From the NCBI RefSeq assembly GCF_016758175.1, contig NZ_QYAB01000001.1, positions 549,256-613,255 on the forward strand: a stretch of 64,000 nucleotides of DNA, in the 5' to 3' direction. This document shows, piece by piece, positions 41,284 to 50,268 of the stretch (positions are counted from its first letter, which is position 1; each line of letters opens with the position of its first letter). The notes beneath the pieces are model-generated. The model was given only the letters and a program-made list of their open reading frames with translations. It was not told the origin of the DNA and did not search any database. This DNA comes from Leucobacter zeae (GTDB lineage Bacteria; Actinomycetota; Actinomycetes; Actinomycetales; Microbacteriaceae). Both the position numbers and the translations under genes were made by a program.

Positions 41284-42224
41284 GTCCAGGGGCACTGCTG
41301 CGGCGCGTGGGCCAGGCCTTCCTGGTCCTCGCGCTCGCCTACACGGGGGCCTACGTGCTGCTGTCCGCCCTCCCGGGCGACGCGGTGATGGCGCGCTACA
41401 GCAGCCCCGAACTCGGTCTCACCGACGCGCAGATCGCCGAGATCCGCGAGTCCTACGGCATCGACCGGCCCTTCCTCGTGCGGTACTTCGAATCGATCGG
41501 AGCGCTGCTGCGCGGGGACTTCGGGTACTCGGTGCAGAGCGGTGCCAAGGTCTCCGACCTGATCGCCGAGGCGCTGCCGTCGTCGCTCGTGCTCGCGAGC
41601 ATCGCGCTCGTCGGCGCGGTGTTCTTGGCCGTCGTCATCGCCTTCACCGCGAGCTACGGCGCCGGATCCTGGTTGCGGGGGCTCTTCCGCAACCTCCCGC
41701 CGCTCTTCGTCTCGCTGCCGGTGTTCTGGATCGGCATCGTGCTCATCCAGGTGTTCTCGTTCAAGCTCGGGCTCATCCCCGTGATCGGCGCGAGCGACGC
41801 GCAGGCGCTCGTGCTGCCGGTGATCACGCTCATGATCCCCATCGCCGCCCCGCTCGCACAGGTGTTCCTGCGCAGCATCGACGAGGTGCGCGAGCAGCCC
41901 TTCGTGGCGGTGGTGCGGGCGCGCGGGGCCAGTACGTCGTGGCTGCTCTGGCGGAACGTCGCGCCGAACGCGCTCCTGCCGGCGCTCACGATGGCCGGCC
42001 TCCTCTTCGGCGAGCTCGTCGGCGGCGCCATCGTGACCGAGGCCGTCTTCGGGCGGCTCGGCATCGGCAGCCTCACGGCGCAGGCCGTGGCCAACCGCGA
42101 CACCCCCGTGCTGCTGGCCGTCGTCGTCATCGCGACCGTCGTGTTCGTGACGATCAACCTGGTCGTCGACCTGCTCTACCCCGTGCTCGACGCGCGCCTG
42201 CGCCGGAAGGGAGACGCGCGATGA
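41280..42224 (+). CDS. ABC transporter permease (DppB-like)
   Basis: The 314-residue permease has the DppB/OppB features: N-terminal membrane helix, RPFLVRYFESIGALLRGDFGYS, and EAA loop VRARGASTSWLLWRNVAPNALLP. GTG 41280 overlaps the binding-protein stop by 4 bases (GTGA). It pairs with the permease at 42221. About six membrane segments are seen. Confidence 0.9.
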   Translation: MSPGALLRRVGQAFLVLALAYTGAYVLLSALPGDAVMARYSSPELGLTDAQIAEIRESYGIDRPFLVRYFESIGALLRGDFGYSVQSGAKVSDLIAEALPSSLVLASIALVGAVFLAVVIAFTASYGAGSWLRGLFRNLPPLFVSLPVFWIGIVLIQVFSFKLGLIPVIGASDAQALVLPVITLMIPIAAPLAQVFLRSIDEVREQPFVAVVRARGASTSWLLWRNVAPNALLPALTMAGLLFGELVGGAIVTEAVFGRLGIGSLTAQAVANRDTPVLLAVVVIATVVFVTINLVVDLLYPVLDARLRRKGDAR

Positions 42225-43126
42225 CCGCGATCACCGAGATCCCGAGACCGGCAGGGGGCGCGCGCCGGCGCGGCGATGGGACGCAGGCGTCCGCCTGGCG
42301 CTCCGTCCTGAGGCCGGGCGTGCTCATCCCCGCGGTCGTGCTGCTCGTCGCGCTCGCCTGGGCCGTCGCGCCGGGGCTGTTCACCTCCGTGAGCCCCACT
42401 GCGCAGGTCGGCGAGGCGCTGCAGGGCCCGGGCGCGCAGCACTGGTTCGGCACGGATTCGACCGGCCGAGACCTGTACTCGCGCGTCGTCCACGGCGCTT
42501 CGCAGTCGATCAGCGCCGCGCTCATCGCCGTGCTCGTCGGGCTGGTCTTCGGATCGCTCATCGGCATCTCCGCAGGCGCCGTCGGCGGGCGGCTCGACGA
42601 CGCGCTCATGCGGCTCGTCGACGTGCTGCTCGCGATCCCCGCGCTGCTGCTCTCGCTGAGCGTCGTCATCCTGCTCGGGTTCGGCACCACGAACGCGGCC
42701 ATCGCGGTCGGCGTGACCTCGGTCGCCGTGTTCGCCCGGCTGGCCCGCGCCCAGGTCGTGAGCGTGCGCGCGAGCGAGTTCGTCGAGGCCGCCTACGGCT
42801 CGGGAGGCACGTTCTGGACCGTGCTCGCTCGCCACGTGCTGCCGAACTCCCTCACCCCGGTGATCGCGCTCGCCGCGCTGCAGCTCGGGTCTGCGATCCT
42901 GCAGATCTCGACCCTCGGGTTCCTCGGCTACGGGGCTCCGCCGCCCACGCCGGAGTGGGGGCTCCTCATCGCCGAAGGACGCGACTACGTGGCGACCGCG
43001 TGGTGGCTCACCACGCTTCCAGGACTCGTCGTCGTGGCGGTCGTGGTCGCGACGAACCGCCTGAGCCAGTCCATCAGCCGGGGCTCCGACGGCCGGGGCG
43101 CCGCGAGTGCAAGGAGGGCCCGATGA
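42221..43126 (+). CDS. ABC transporter permease (DppC-like)
   Basis: The 301-residue permease carries the DppC signature HWFGTDSTGRDLYSRVVHGAS, the EAA loop VEAAYGSGGTFWTVLARHVLPNS and LGFLGYGAPPPTPEWGLLI. Its ATG overlaps the previous stop by 4 bases and its stop overlaps the ATPase start, so the operon is tightly coupled. Confidence 0.92.
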   Translation: MTAITEIPRPAGGARRRGDGTQASAWRSVLRPGVLIPAVVLLVALAWAVAPGLFTSVSPTAQVGEALQGPGAQHWFGTDSTGRDLYSRVVHGASQSISAALIAVLVGLVFGSLIGISAGAVGGRLDDALMRLVDVLLAIPALLLSLSVVILLGFGTTNAAIAVGVTSVAVFARLARAQVVSVRASEFVEAAYGSGGTFWTVLARHVLPNSLTPVIALAALQLGSAILQISTLGFLGYGAPPPTPEWGLLIAEGRDYVATAWWLTTLPGLVVVAVVVATNRLSQSISRGSDGRGAASARRAR

Positions 43127-44793
43127 GCGGCCAGAAGCTGTTGAGCATCCGCGACCTCGCCGTGCAGTACCGCACGGGCCGCGGCCTCGTCGACGCGGTG
43201 CGCGGCGTGAGCTTCGACGTCGAGCCCGGCCGGGTGACGGCCGTCGTCGGCGAGTCGGGATCGGGCAAGACCACGGTCGCGCAGTCGGTGATCGGGCTCC
43301 TCGCGTCGAACGGACGGATCGCCCGGGGCGAGATCGAGCTCGACGAGCGCCGGCTCGGCCGTACCTCGCTCGTGGGGCTCCCCGAGCGCCGCTGGCAGGA
43401 TCTCCGCGGCCGCTGCATCGGGCTCATCCCGCAGGACCCGGGCAACTCCCTGAACCCGGTGAAGACCATCGGGCGCAGCATCAGCGAGTCCCTGCGCATC
43501 CACGGCAGGCCGAGCCGAGAGGAGGTGCGCGAGCGCGTGCTCGCGCTGCTCGAACAGGTCGGGATCGATGATCCGGAGCGCCGCGCGAAGCAGTATCCGC
43601 ACGAGTTCTCAGGCGGGATGCGGCAGCGCGTGCTCATCGCGGCGGCGATCGCGAACGACCCCGAGCTGATCATCGCCGACGAGCCGACGAGCGCGCTCGA
43701 CGTGACGGTGCAGCGTACGGTCCTCGACCTCATCGACCGCCTGCGCCGCGAGCGCGGGACCGGCGTGCTCTTCATCACGCACGATCTGGCGGTCGCCGCC
43801 GAGCGCGCCGACCACGTCGTGGTGATGCGCGGCGGCGAGGTGCAGGAGCAGGGCCCGAGCGAGCGCGTGCTCGCCCATCCCGAGGCCGAGTACACCCGCC
43901 AGCTCATCGCAGACGCCCCCGCGTTCGGCGACCTCGTCGTGCGGGACCGGGACCGAGCGGTCGCGTCGGGCGGTCACGCCGCCGCGCCGGTCGGTCCCGA
44001 GGCGACTCCGGCGCCCCTGCTCCGCGTCGACGGGCTGCGCCAGGTCTTCGGACGCGGCGATGACGCGTTCGTCGCCGTCGACGACGTCTCGTTCGACGTG
44101 CCGCGGGGCACGACCCACGCGATCGTCGGCGAGTCGGGATCGGGCAAGACCACGACGGGCCGGGTGATCGCCGGGTTCGCGAAGCCGACCGCCGGCAGCG
44201 TGACCGTCAGCGGGATCGATGTGCCCGGCCTGCGCGGCCGGGAACTGCGCGAGTTCCGACGCGGCACGCAGCTCGTCTACCAGAACCCCTACGGTTCGCT
44301 CGATCCCCGGCTGAGCATCGGGCAGACCCTCGCGGAGCCGCTGCGCAACTTCTCGATCGGCGCTCGCGGGGAGCGCGACGACCGCGTGGCTCAGGCGCTC
44401 GAGCTCGTCGCGCTCCCCGCCGACTTCGCCCACCGCCGGCCGCGCGAGCTCTCGGGAGGGCAGCGCCAGCGCGTCGCGATCGCCCGTGCGCTGATCGTCG
44501 AGCCCGAGCTGGTGGTGCTCGACGAGGCCGTCTCGGCGCTCGACGTCACGGTGCAGGCCCAGATCCTCCGCCTCCTCGCCCGGCTGCAGTCGGAGCTCGG
44601 GCTGACCTACGTGTTCATCTCGCACGACCTCTCGGTGGTGCGCCAGATCTCCGACACGGTGTCGGTGCTGCAGCGGGGTGCGCAGGTCGAGTACGGCGAC
44701 AGCGCCCGAGTGTTCGCCGACGCGCAGCACCCCTACACGCGGCGCCTCATCGAGGCGATCCCCGGGCGCCGCGCCCCCACCTGGATCATCTGA
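43123..44793 (+). CDS. Fused ABC ATPase with two nucleotide-binding domains (DppD-DppF-like)
   Basis: The 556-residue protein contains two complete ATPase domains: Walker A GESGSGKTT (43-51) with signature EFSGGMRQR and Walker B LIIADEPTSALD in the first, and GESGSGKTT with ELSGGQRQRVA and LVVLDEAVSALD in the second. The second Walker B Glu-Ala change (DEA rather than DEP) is common in this class. It powers the permeases at 41280 and 42221. One protein replaces the separate D and F subunits. Confidence 0.93.
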   Translation: MSGQKLLSIRDLAVQYRTGRGLVDAVRGVSFDVEPGRVTAVVGESGSGKTTVAQSVIGLLASNGRIARGEIELDERRLGRTSLVGLPERRWQDLRGRCIGLIPQDPGNSLNPVKTIGRSISESLRIHGRPSREEVRERVLALLEQVGIDDPERRAKQYPHEFSGGMRQRVLIAAAIANDPELIIADEPTSALDVTVQRTVLDLIDRLRRERGTGVLFITHDLAVAAERADHVVVMRGGEVQEQGPSERVLAHPEAEYTRQLIADAPAFGDLVVRDRDRAVASGGHAAAPVGPEATPAPLLRVDGLRQVFGRGDDAFVAVDDVSFDVPRGTTHAIVGESGSGKTTTGRVIAGFAKPTAGSVTVSGIDVPGLRGRELREFRRGTQLVYQNPYGSLDPRLSIGQTLAEPLRNFSIGARGERDDRVAQALELVALPADFAHRRPRELSGGQRQRVAIARALIVEPELVVLDEAVSALDVTVQAQILRLLARLQSELGLTYVFISHDLSVVRQISDTVSVLQRGAQVEYGDSARVFADAQHPYTRRLIEAIPGRRAPTWII

Positions 44794-44846
44794 GCCCGGC
44801 CCGCGCTGCCGCGTTCCCGCCCGCATCACCGACGTAAGGATCTCGT

Positions 44847-46187
44847 ATGACCCCGACCACCGCATCTCCGGACTCCGCTGCCGCGACGAGCGCGAGCGGC
44901 TCGTTCGCCGACGTCGTCGCGACGCTCGCGGGCATCGCCCCGGGCGACGGGCTCGCCGAGGCCCGCTCGCGCCGCCCCGACGCCCGTGAGCACGCCCAGG
45001 GCAGCTTCGCCGCGCTCTTCGTGCCCGCCGACGCATCCGAGGTGTCGCTGCCCGAACGCGCCGCGGTCGCCCTGTTCGTCGCGCGCCTGCACGAGCAGCC
45101 CGCCGCCGTGGCGTTCTACGGCGCCCTGCTGCGCGAAACCGGGGGAGGCGCCGGCCTCGAGCCGCTCATCGTGGCCGAGGCGGAGCGCGCCGCCGGGTCC
45201 GGGCCGTACGGCGCGTTCCGCGCCGAGAACGCCCCCGAGAGCGTGGACGGCCCGGGGTACTCCGTCGCATCGGTCGAGGCCGCATACGCGCTCGGCGACC
45301 GGCTCTCCGCAGCGCTCGAGCACGCCCACATGCTCGTGCTGCACCCGCGCGACGCCTCCCGCGAGCACCTGCAGCGGCTGCTCGACGCGGGGTGGAGCAC
45401 GACCGCGGTCGTCACGCTCTCGCAGCTCGTGTCGTTCCTCGCCTTCCAGCTCCGTGTCGTCCAGGGGCTGACCGCGGTCGGCGCCGGATCCGACGCCGAC
45501 GCGGACGGGCCAGCCGCCCTCGCCGCGGCCGTGGCCCGGGCCGCGGAGGAGCGGGCGGCGGGCACGATCGCTGCGCCGCCCGTGCCCGCCGCGGAGACTC
45601 TGCCGCCAGCACCCCGCGTCACGGAGCCGGCGCGGTTCACGCAGGAGGTGCTCGGTTGGAAGCCATGGCTCGAACCGCTGCCCGTCGCGGACTTCACCGA
45701 GGCGCACTACGAGGCGCTGGTCGAGCGCGAGCGCGTGCACATGCCCTACTTCCGGCTGCTGGCCCGCGATCCCGAGGCGCTGCGCGAGCGCACCCTCACC
45801 GACATCGACATCTTCTTCAACCCCGACGCCGGCCTGCCGCGGGCCGAACGCGAGATCGCGGCCGCAGCGGCGTCGCGGTTCAACGGCTGCGTGTTCTGCG
45901 CCTCGGTGCACTCCCGGTTCGCGACGGAGCAGGGCGCCGACCGCGCCGAGGTGCAGCGGCTGCTCGACGAGGGGGTCTCGGCACGGGTGGACCCGCGCCG
46001 GGACGCCCTCGTCGACGCCACCGTCGCCCTCACCGCGACCCCGCCGCGCTTCGGCAGCGCCGAGGTCGAGTCGTTGCGCGGCGCGGGCCTCGGGGAACTC
46101 GACCTGCTCGACGCGATCCAGGCCGGAGCCTTCTTCAACTGGGCGAACCGGCTCATGCTCTCGCTGGGCGAGCCGACCGTCGCCTGA
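44847..46187 (+). CDS. Fused CMD-like/alkylhydroperoxidase-domain protein (Avi_7170 + Avi_7169 type)
   Basis: The 446-residue protein has an N-terminal CMD-like domain (about 1-200) and a C-terminal alkylhydroperoxidase AhpD-like domain (about 245-440) with the redox motif CVFCASVHSRFA (Cys348, Cys351, His355). In other organisms these two domains are, as I recall, separate proteins of the Avi_7170 and Avi_7169 families next to a KPN_01854-type transporter. Here they are fused with a Pro/Ala linker. TAAGGA lies upstream of ATG 44847. It may protect against, or act on, a peroxide of the imported compound (inference). Confidence 0.82.
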   Translation: MTPTTASPDSAAATSASGSFADVVATLAGIAPGDGLAEARSRRPDAREHAQGSFAALFVPADASEVSLPERAAVALFVARLHEQPAAVAFYGALLRETGGGAGLEPLIVAEAERAAGSGPYGAFRAENAPESVDGPGYSVASVEAAYALGDRLSAALEHAHMLVLHPRDASREHLQRLLDAGWSTTAVVTLSQLVSFLAFQLRVVQGLTAVGAGSDADADGPAALAAAVARAAEERAAGTIAAPPVPAAETLPPAPRVTEPARFTQEVLGWKPWLEPLPVADFTEAHYEALVERERVHMPYFRLLARDPEALRERTLTDIDIFFNPDAGLPRAEREIAAAAASRFNGCVFCASVHSRFATEQGADRAEVQRLLDEGVSARVDPRRDALVDATVALTATPPRFGSAEVESLRGAGLGELDLLDAIQAGAFFNWANRLMLSLGEPTVA

Positions 46188-46210
46188 CCCGAGGGCCGAC
46201 GCCGCCCCGC

Positions 46211-47020
46211 CTACGCGCCCGAGCGCGCCCGGTACTCGCTCGGCGTCACTCCGAGCAGCGCCCGGAAGTCCGTCGTGAAGTGGGCGTGGTCGGCGTAGCC
46301 GAGCTCTCCCGCCAGGGCGGCGAGGCCCAGCCCGGGATCCTCGCGGATCCGTTCGGCGGCCTCCTGCAGGCGGCGCCTGCGGATCATCGCGTGCAGCGAC
46401 AGGCCGAAGCAGCGCTCGGCGGTCCGCTGCAGGGTGCGGAGCGACACGTGCAGCCGAGGCGGGAGCTGATCCGTCCGCGTGACCGCCGGATCCGCGAGCG
46501 CCTCCTCGAGCGCGTTCGCGAGCGCGCCCTCTCCGCCCGGCTCTGGCGCGGGAACGCGCTCGAGCAGCCAGGCCGAGCACGACGCGACCGCCCGTGCGCG
46601 TCGCACCTCGTCGCCCGCGTCGCCATCGGACATCGCGGCCACGACCTCGGCCAGGAGCTCCGGCGCCGCGAGCGCGGCCGCGGCGTCGCGCAGCTCGGCG
46701 AGCGGCCGGGACGGGACGAGCCGGGCGAGTGCCGCTGCGGCCGCGGGGCGGAGCAGGGCGCCGACCGCCCATCCGCGCCCCTCGAGCGAGCGCATGGAGG
46801 GTCGGGTCGGCGGCCCGATCAGGCTGACTCCCTTCGGCTCGACGACGAGGTTGCACGCGGGGAATGGGAGGATCTCCTGCCGGGAGACGACGCCTGCGGG
46901 GAGATCCCATTCCGGGATCCAGAACCAGCGCGCGGCGTGCGCGAGACCCCGGGACGGCGGAGCCCGGTGGAATCGGGGGAGCCGATCGGGGTAGAGGATG
47001 CCGCGCCGATCCAGCCGCAT
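46211..47020 (-). CDS. AraC-family transcriptional regulator
   Basis: The 269-residue protein has a C-terminal AraC double HTH (SLRTLQRTAERCFGLSLHAMIRRRRLQEAAERI; ALAGELGYADHAHFTTDFRALLGVTPSEYR) and an N-terminal domain starting RGILYPDRLPRFHRAPPSRGLAH. It is convergent with the CMD fusion gene (24 bases apart) and divergent from the VOC protein at 47143. GGAGGC upstream supports ATG 47020. Target unknown; either neighbour is possible. Confidence 0.88.
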   Translation of the reverse strand: MRLDRRGILYPDRLPRFHRAPPSRGLAHAARWFWIPEWDLPAGVVSRQEILPFPACNLVVEPKGVSLIGPPTRPSMRSLEGRGWAVGALLRPAAAAALARLVPSRPLAELRDAAAALAAPELLAEVVAAMSDGDAGDEVRRARAVASCSAWLLERVPAPEPGGEGALANALEEALADPAVTRTDQLPPRLHVSLRTLQRTAERCFGLSLHAMIRRRRLQEAAERIREDPGLGLAALAGELGYADHAHFTTDFRALLGVTPSEYRARSGA

Positions 47021-47142
47021 CGTGCGCCTCCGTCCTCTTCCACCGTCGGGGACCGGCCATCCGGTCGCTTCGGATCGAGCCGACTCGGATCCTGGCGCGA
47101 ATCTGCAAGCCGTGCCGCCGGGCACGATCCTACGCTGGGGGC

Positions 47143-47658
47143 ATGAGCAACGACGAGAGCACCGCACCCCGGCGCGCCGCGACCGGCGCCCACACGACCG
47201 ACGGCATGCCCCACGGGGCGACCAGCCTCACGCCATTCATCGCCGTAGCCGGCGCCGCCCGGGCGATCGAGTTCTACCGGGAGGTGTTCGAGGCCAGGGT
47301 CATCGATGTCACCGAGATGGGCGGGGTCGTCGTGCACGCCGACCTCGACTTCGGGTCGGGGCATCTGCAGCTCGGCGAGCCGATGCCCGATTACCACCTC
47401 GTCGCGGCGCCGGAGGGCGAGGACGACTGCTACTCGCTCGGCATCTACGTGCCCGATGTCGATGCGACCGTCGAGCGTGCGGTCGCGGCCGGATCGAAGG
47501 TGCGCGAGGCCCCCGCGGACTTCGTGTCGGGGGATCGATTCGCGAGCATCCGCGACCCGTTCGGCGTGCGGTGGTCGGTCATGACCCGCGTCGAGGATCT
47601 CTCCGAGGAGGAGAGCGCCGAGCGCGTGCGCGAGTGGGCGCGCACGTTCTCGGGCTGA
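47143..47658 (+). CDS. VOC/glyoxalase-bleomycin resistance family protein (PhnB-like)
   Basis: The 171-residue protein shows the paired beta-alpha-beta folds of the vicinal oxygen chelate family: LTPFIAVAGAARAIEFYREVFEA, LQLGEPMPDYH, IYVPDVDATVERAVAAGSKV and RFASIRDPFGVRWSVMTR. The family includes metal-dependent lyases and binding-resistance proteins. TACGCT (47131-47136) is six bases before the ATG, indicating a leaderless mRNA. Confidence 0.87.
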   Translation: MSNDESTAPRRAATGAHTTDGMPHGATSLTPFIAVAGAARAIEFYREVFEARVIDVTEMGGVVVHADLDFGSGHLQLGEPMPDYHLVAAPEGEDDCYSLGIYVPDVDATVERAVAAGSKVREAPADFVSGDRFASIRDPFGVRWSVMTRVEDLSEEESAERVREWARTFSG

Positions 47659-47709
47659 GACCGCGCGGCTGCCCCGGCCCCCCGCCCGGGCGGGCGCGGG
47701 GCGCCGGGC

Positions 47710-48273
47710 TCAGTCCTCCGATTCGGCGATCGCGTGCAGGTGCAGGCGCTCGCCGACGGCGCTGAAGATGCTGACGACCTCGGCAGGGCGCTCGCCGTCC
47801 GCGCGCATGCGATGCGGAGTCGTCGTGTCGAACTCCGCGGCCTCGCCGCGTCCGAGCACGAGCTCCTGATCGCCGAGCGAGAGCTGGAGGCTGCCGGAGA
47901 GCACGTAGAGCCACTCGCGTCCGTCGTGCACCTGCATGCCGCGATCCGGGGCACCCGGGTGGTAGGTGATCTTGTAGGCGCGCACGTCGGACTGCTCGTG
48001 CGTGAGCGGCGCGATCGTCATGCCGTCTCGGCGCACGGCGCTGCGGCGCACGCGCGGATCGCGATCCTGCGACTCGAGCAGGTCGTCGACGCGGATCCCG
48101 AGCTGGCGCGTGAGCGGGAGCAGCAGCTCGAGGCTGGCCTGCCGCTTGCCCGATTCGAGGCGCGAGAGCGTGCTGGGGGACATGCCGGCCCGACTCGCGA
48201 GCTCGTCGAGCGTCCATCCCCGATGCTGGCGCGCGCTGCGCAGCCGGGGGCCGAGGTGCTGCAGTTCGTCCAT
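47710..48273 (-). CDS. XRE-cupin transcriptional regulator
   Basis: The 187-residue protein joins an XRE HTH (LRSARQHRGWTLDELASRAGMSPSTLSRLESGKRQAS) to a C-terminal cupin domain (VHDGREWLYVLSGSLQLSLGDQELVLGRGEAAEFDTTTPHRM). Such proteins sense small ligands. ATG 48273 follows a GAAGGGA site. It is divergent from the flavoprotein/methyltransferase pair at 48342 and likely represses it together with itself, through the ATTGCAAG repeats between the genes. Confidence 0.9.
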   Translation of the reverse strand: MDELQHLGPRLRSARQHRGWTLDELASRAGMSPSTLSRLESGKRQASLELLLPLTRQLGIRVDDLLESQDRDPRVRRSAVRRDGMTIAPLTHEQSDVRAYKITYHPGAPDRGMQVHDGREWLYVLSGSLQLSLGDQELVLGRGEAAEFDTTTPHRMRADGERPAEVVSIFSAVGERLHLHAIAESED

Positions 48274-48293
48274 GGCGTTCCCTTCTTGCTGAT

Positions 48294-48313
48294 ATTGCAA
48301 GGTGCATTGCAAG
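48294..48313. promoter_or_regulatory. Direct repeat ATTGCAAG x2 (candidate XRE operator)
   Basis: ATTGCAAG occurs at 48294-48301 and 48306-48313, spaced 12 bases apart, in the 68-base divergent space between the XRE-cupin gene and the flavoprotein gene. It probably lies over the -35 or -10 of both promoters. Confidence 0.5.
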
Positions 48314-48341
48314 TATGGCATGCCGCGTGCATGCTGGACGC

Positions 48342-49376
48342 ATGACGAATGAGATCTGGGACACCATCGTGATCGGCGCGGGGGCGGCCGGGCTGAGCGC
48401 GGCGCAGGCCCTCGGGCGCTCGCTCCGCAGGACGCTCGTGCTCGACACCGGGCTCCCTCGCAACCGCTTCGCCGATCGCATGCACAATGCGCTGGGGAAC
48501 GACGGCACCCCGCCCGCGGAGCTCGTCGCGATCGGCCGCCGGGAGGCGGAGCGCTACGGCGTGGAATTCCGCGCGGCCGCGGTGCGCGCGGTGCGCGAGG
48601 CGACGGGCTCGGGCGTGCCCGGGGGCGGGGCGCGGCTCGAGGTCGAGGCCCTCGGGGCCGGCGACGAGGGGAGCGGGGGTGAGGATGAGCCGTCCGTGTT
48701 CGGCGCGCGCGCGATCATCGTCGCGTCCGGGGCGACCGATGTGCTCCCCGACATCCCCGGGGTCGCCGAGCACTGGGGAGGCTCCGTGCTCCATTGCCCC
48801 TACTGCCACGGGTGGGAGGCGCGCGGCGGCCGCATCGGCGTCGTCACCACGTCGCCGCTCGGCATGCATCAGGCGCGTCTCGTGCGGCAGTGGAGCGACG
48901 ACGTCACGGTCTTCAGCGCGGGCCTCGGAGAGCTCGACGCGCACGCGGCCGCGGCGTTCGCCGCCCGCGGGGTGCGGATCGTGACCGAGCCGGTCGTCGA
49001 GATCGTCGGCGGGCCCGCCGGTGGACCCGGTTCGGGCGCCGGGGTGCTCGCGGTGCGCACCGCAGACGGCTCGGAGCACCCGGTCGACACCGTGTTCACC
49101 GCGAGCACGCCCGTGCCGAACGACGGCTTCCTCGCCGGGCTCGGGCTGCGGCGCGTCGAGCAGCCCATGGGCGGGGACGCGATCGCTGTCGATGCCATGC
49201 ATCGGACGAGCCACCCGCGCGTGTGGGCGGTCGGCAACGTCGTCGCGCCGATGGCGACGGTGCCCATGGCCGGTGCCGCAGGCACCTTCGCGGGCATGGC
49301 GGTCAACGCCGAACTCGTCGAGGAGGACTACGCGCGTGCCGTCGAGTCGGCCCGGGGGTCAGGGGGTGCGTCGTGA
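48342..49376 (+). CDS. Thioredoxin reductase-like NAD(P)/FAD oxidoreductase with CPYC
   Basis: The 344-residue protein has an FAD fold (DTIVIGAGAAGLSAAQAL), RNRFADRMHNALGNDG, and the disulfide motif CPYC (Cys152, Cys155, in HCPYCHGWEA), and ends with a GNVVAPMATVPMAGAAGTFAG FAD motif. It lacks the full thioredoxin-reductase NADPH arrangement and belongs to the related flavoproteins found with XRE and methyltransferase genes. It overlaps the methyltransferase by 4 bases (GTGA) and is divergent from the XRE-cupin regulator. Confidence 0.87.
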   Translation: MTNEIWDTIVIGAGAAGLSAAQALGRSLRRTLVLDTGLPRNRFADRMHNALGNDGTPPAELVAIGRREAERYGVEFRAAAVRAVREATGSGVPGGGARLEVEALGAGDEGSGGEDEPSVFGARAIIVASGATDVLPDIPGVAEHWGGSVLHCPYCHGWEARGGRIGVVTTSPLGMHQARLVRQWSDDVTVFSAGLGELDAHAAAAFAARGVRIVTEPVVEIVGGPAGGPGSGAGVLAVRTADGSEHPVDTVFTASTPVPNDGFLAGLGLRRVEQPMGGDAIAVDAMHRTSHPRVWAVGNVVAPMATVPMAGAAGTFAGMAVNAELVEEDYARAVESARGSGGAS

Positions 49377-50128
49377 CCGCGCATGCGCACGGCGCGCACG
49401 GGGGTGGCGCGCACGGCGGCACGGCGCATGGTGCGCACGGGGGAGCCCCGGACCGGGAACCGGCTCCGGGCGAGACGCCTGCCGAGTTCTGGGAGCGCCG
49501 CTACGGGGGCGAACGGGTCTGGTCAGGCCGCGTGAACGACTCCCTGGCCGCGGTCGTCGAAGTGCTCGATGCGGATGCGGCGGATCCGCGCCTCCCGCGA
49601 CCGCGCTCGCTCGATCTGGGGTGCGGCGAGGGCGGCGACGTCCTCTGGCTCGCCGAACGCGGGTGGGAGGCGACCGGCATCGAACTGTCGCCCAGCGCGG
49701 TCGAGCGCGGTCGAGCGGCTGCGGCCGAGCGCGGCCAGCGGCGTGCGCGGTTCATCGTGGCGGATCTCGCGGAGTGGGTCCGCGACCCCGTCGGCATCGA
49801 CGGATCCCGTGCCGGCTTCGACCTCGTCACCGCGAGCTTCCTGCAGTCCCCCGTCGAGCTGCCGCGCGCCGAGATCCTCCGGGCCGCAGCGGCGCGAGTC
49901 GCGGACGGCGGGCACCTGGTCGTCGTCTCGCACGCGGCGCCGCCTCCATGGGCGGCCGACCACCCGGGCGATTTCCCCTCGCCGGAGGGCGAGCTCGAGA
50001 TGCTCGATCTCGACCCCGAGGAGTGGGGGATCGTCGTCGCCGAGGTGCGGTCCCGGGTCGTGCCGTCGCCGGACGGAGGCGGCGCCGAGCTCGAGGACAC
50101 CGTCGTCGTGCTGCGACGCGGAGCGTAG
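49373..50128 (+). CDS. Class I SAM methyltransferase with His-rich N-terminus (TehB/TPMT-like)
   Basis: The 251-residue protein has a His/Gly repeat tail (six His in the first 22 residues) then FWERRYGGERVW and the SAM motif LDLGCGEGGDVLWLAERGWEATGIE, followed by FDLVTASF. Fold and spacing resemble TehB/thiopurine-type S-methyltransferases that detoxify by methylation. The His-rich tail suggests metal binding, so a metal or metalloid-linked detoxification role is possible (inference). GTG 49373 overlaps the flavoprotein stop. Confidence 0.85.
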   Translation: MTAHAHGAHGGGAHGGTAHGAHGGAPDREPAPGETPAEFWERRYGGERVWSGRVNDSLAAVVEVLDADAADPRLPRPRSLDLGCGEGGDVLWLAERGWEATGIELSPSAVERGRAAAAERGQRRARFIVADLAEWVRDPVGIDGSRAGFDLVTASFLQSPVELPRAEILRAAAARVADGGHLVVVSHAAPPPWAADHPGDFPSPEGELEMLDLDPEEWGIVVAEVRSRVVPSPDGGGAELEDTVVVLRRGA

Positions 50129-50268
50129 ACGATCCGCGGAACTCCGGGACCCCCGAACCGTCGGGAGCAGCTGTCGGTGCGGTCACTGGCGGGGTGGCAC
50201 GGCCGACCGAGGAGTTCGCGGCGCTGCCCTCGCGGGCGGCGCGCAGCCGTGGGCGTTCGCCGCTCGAT

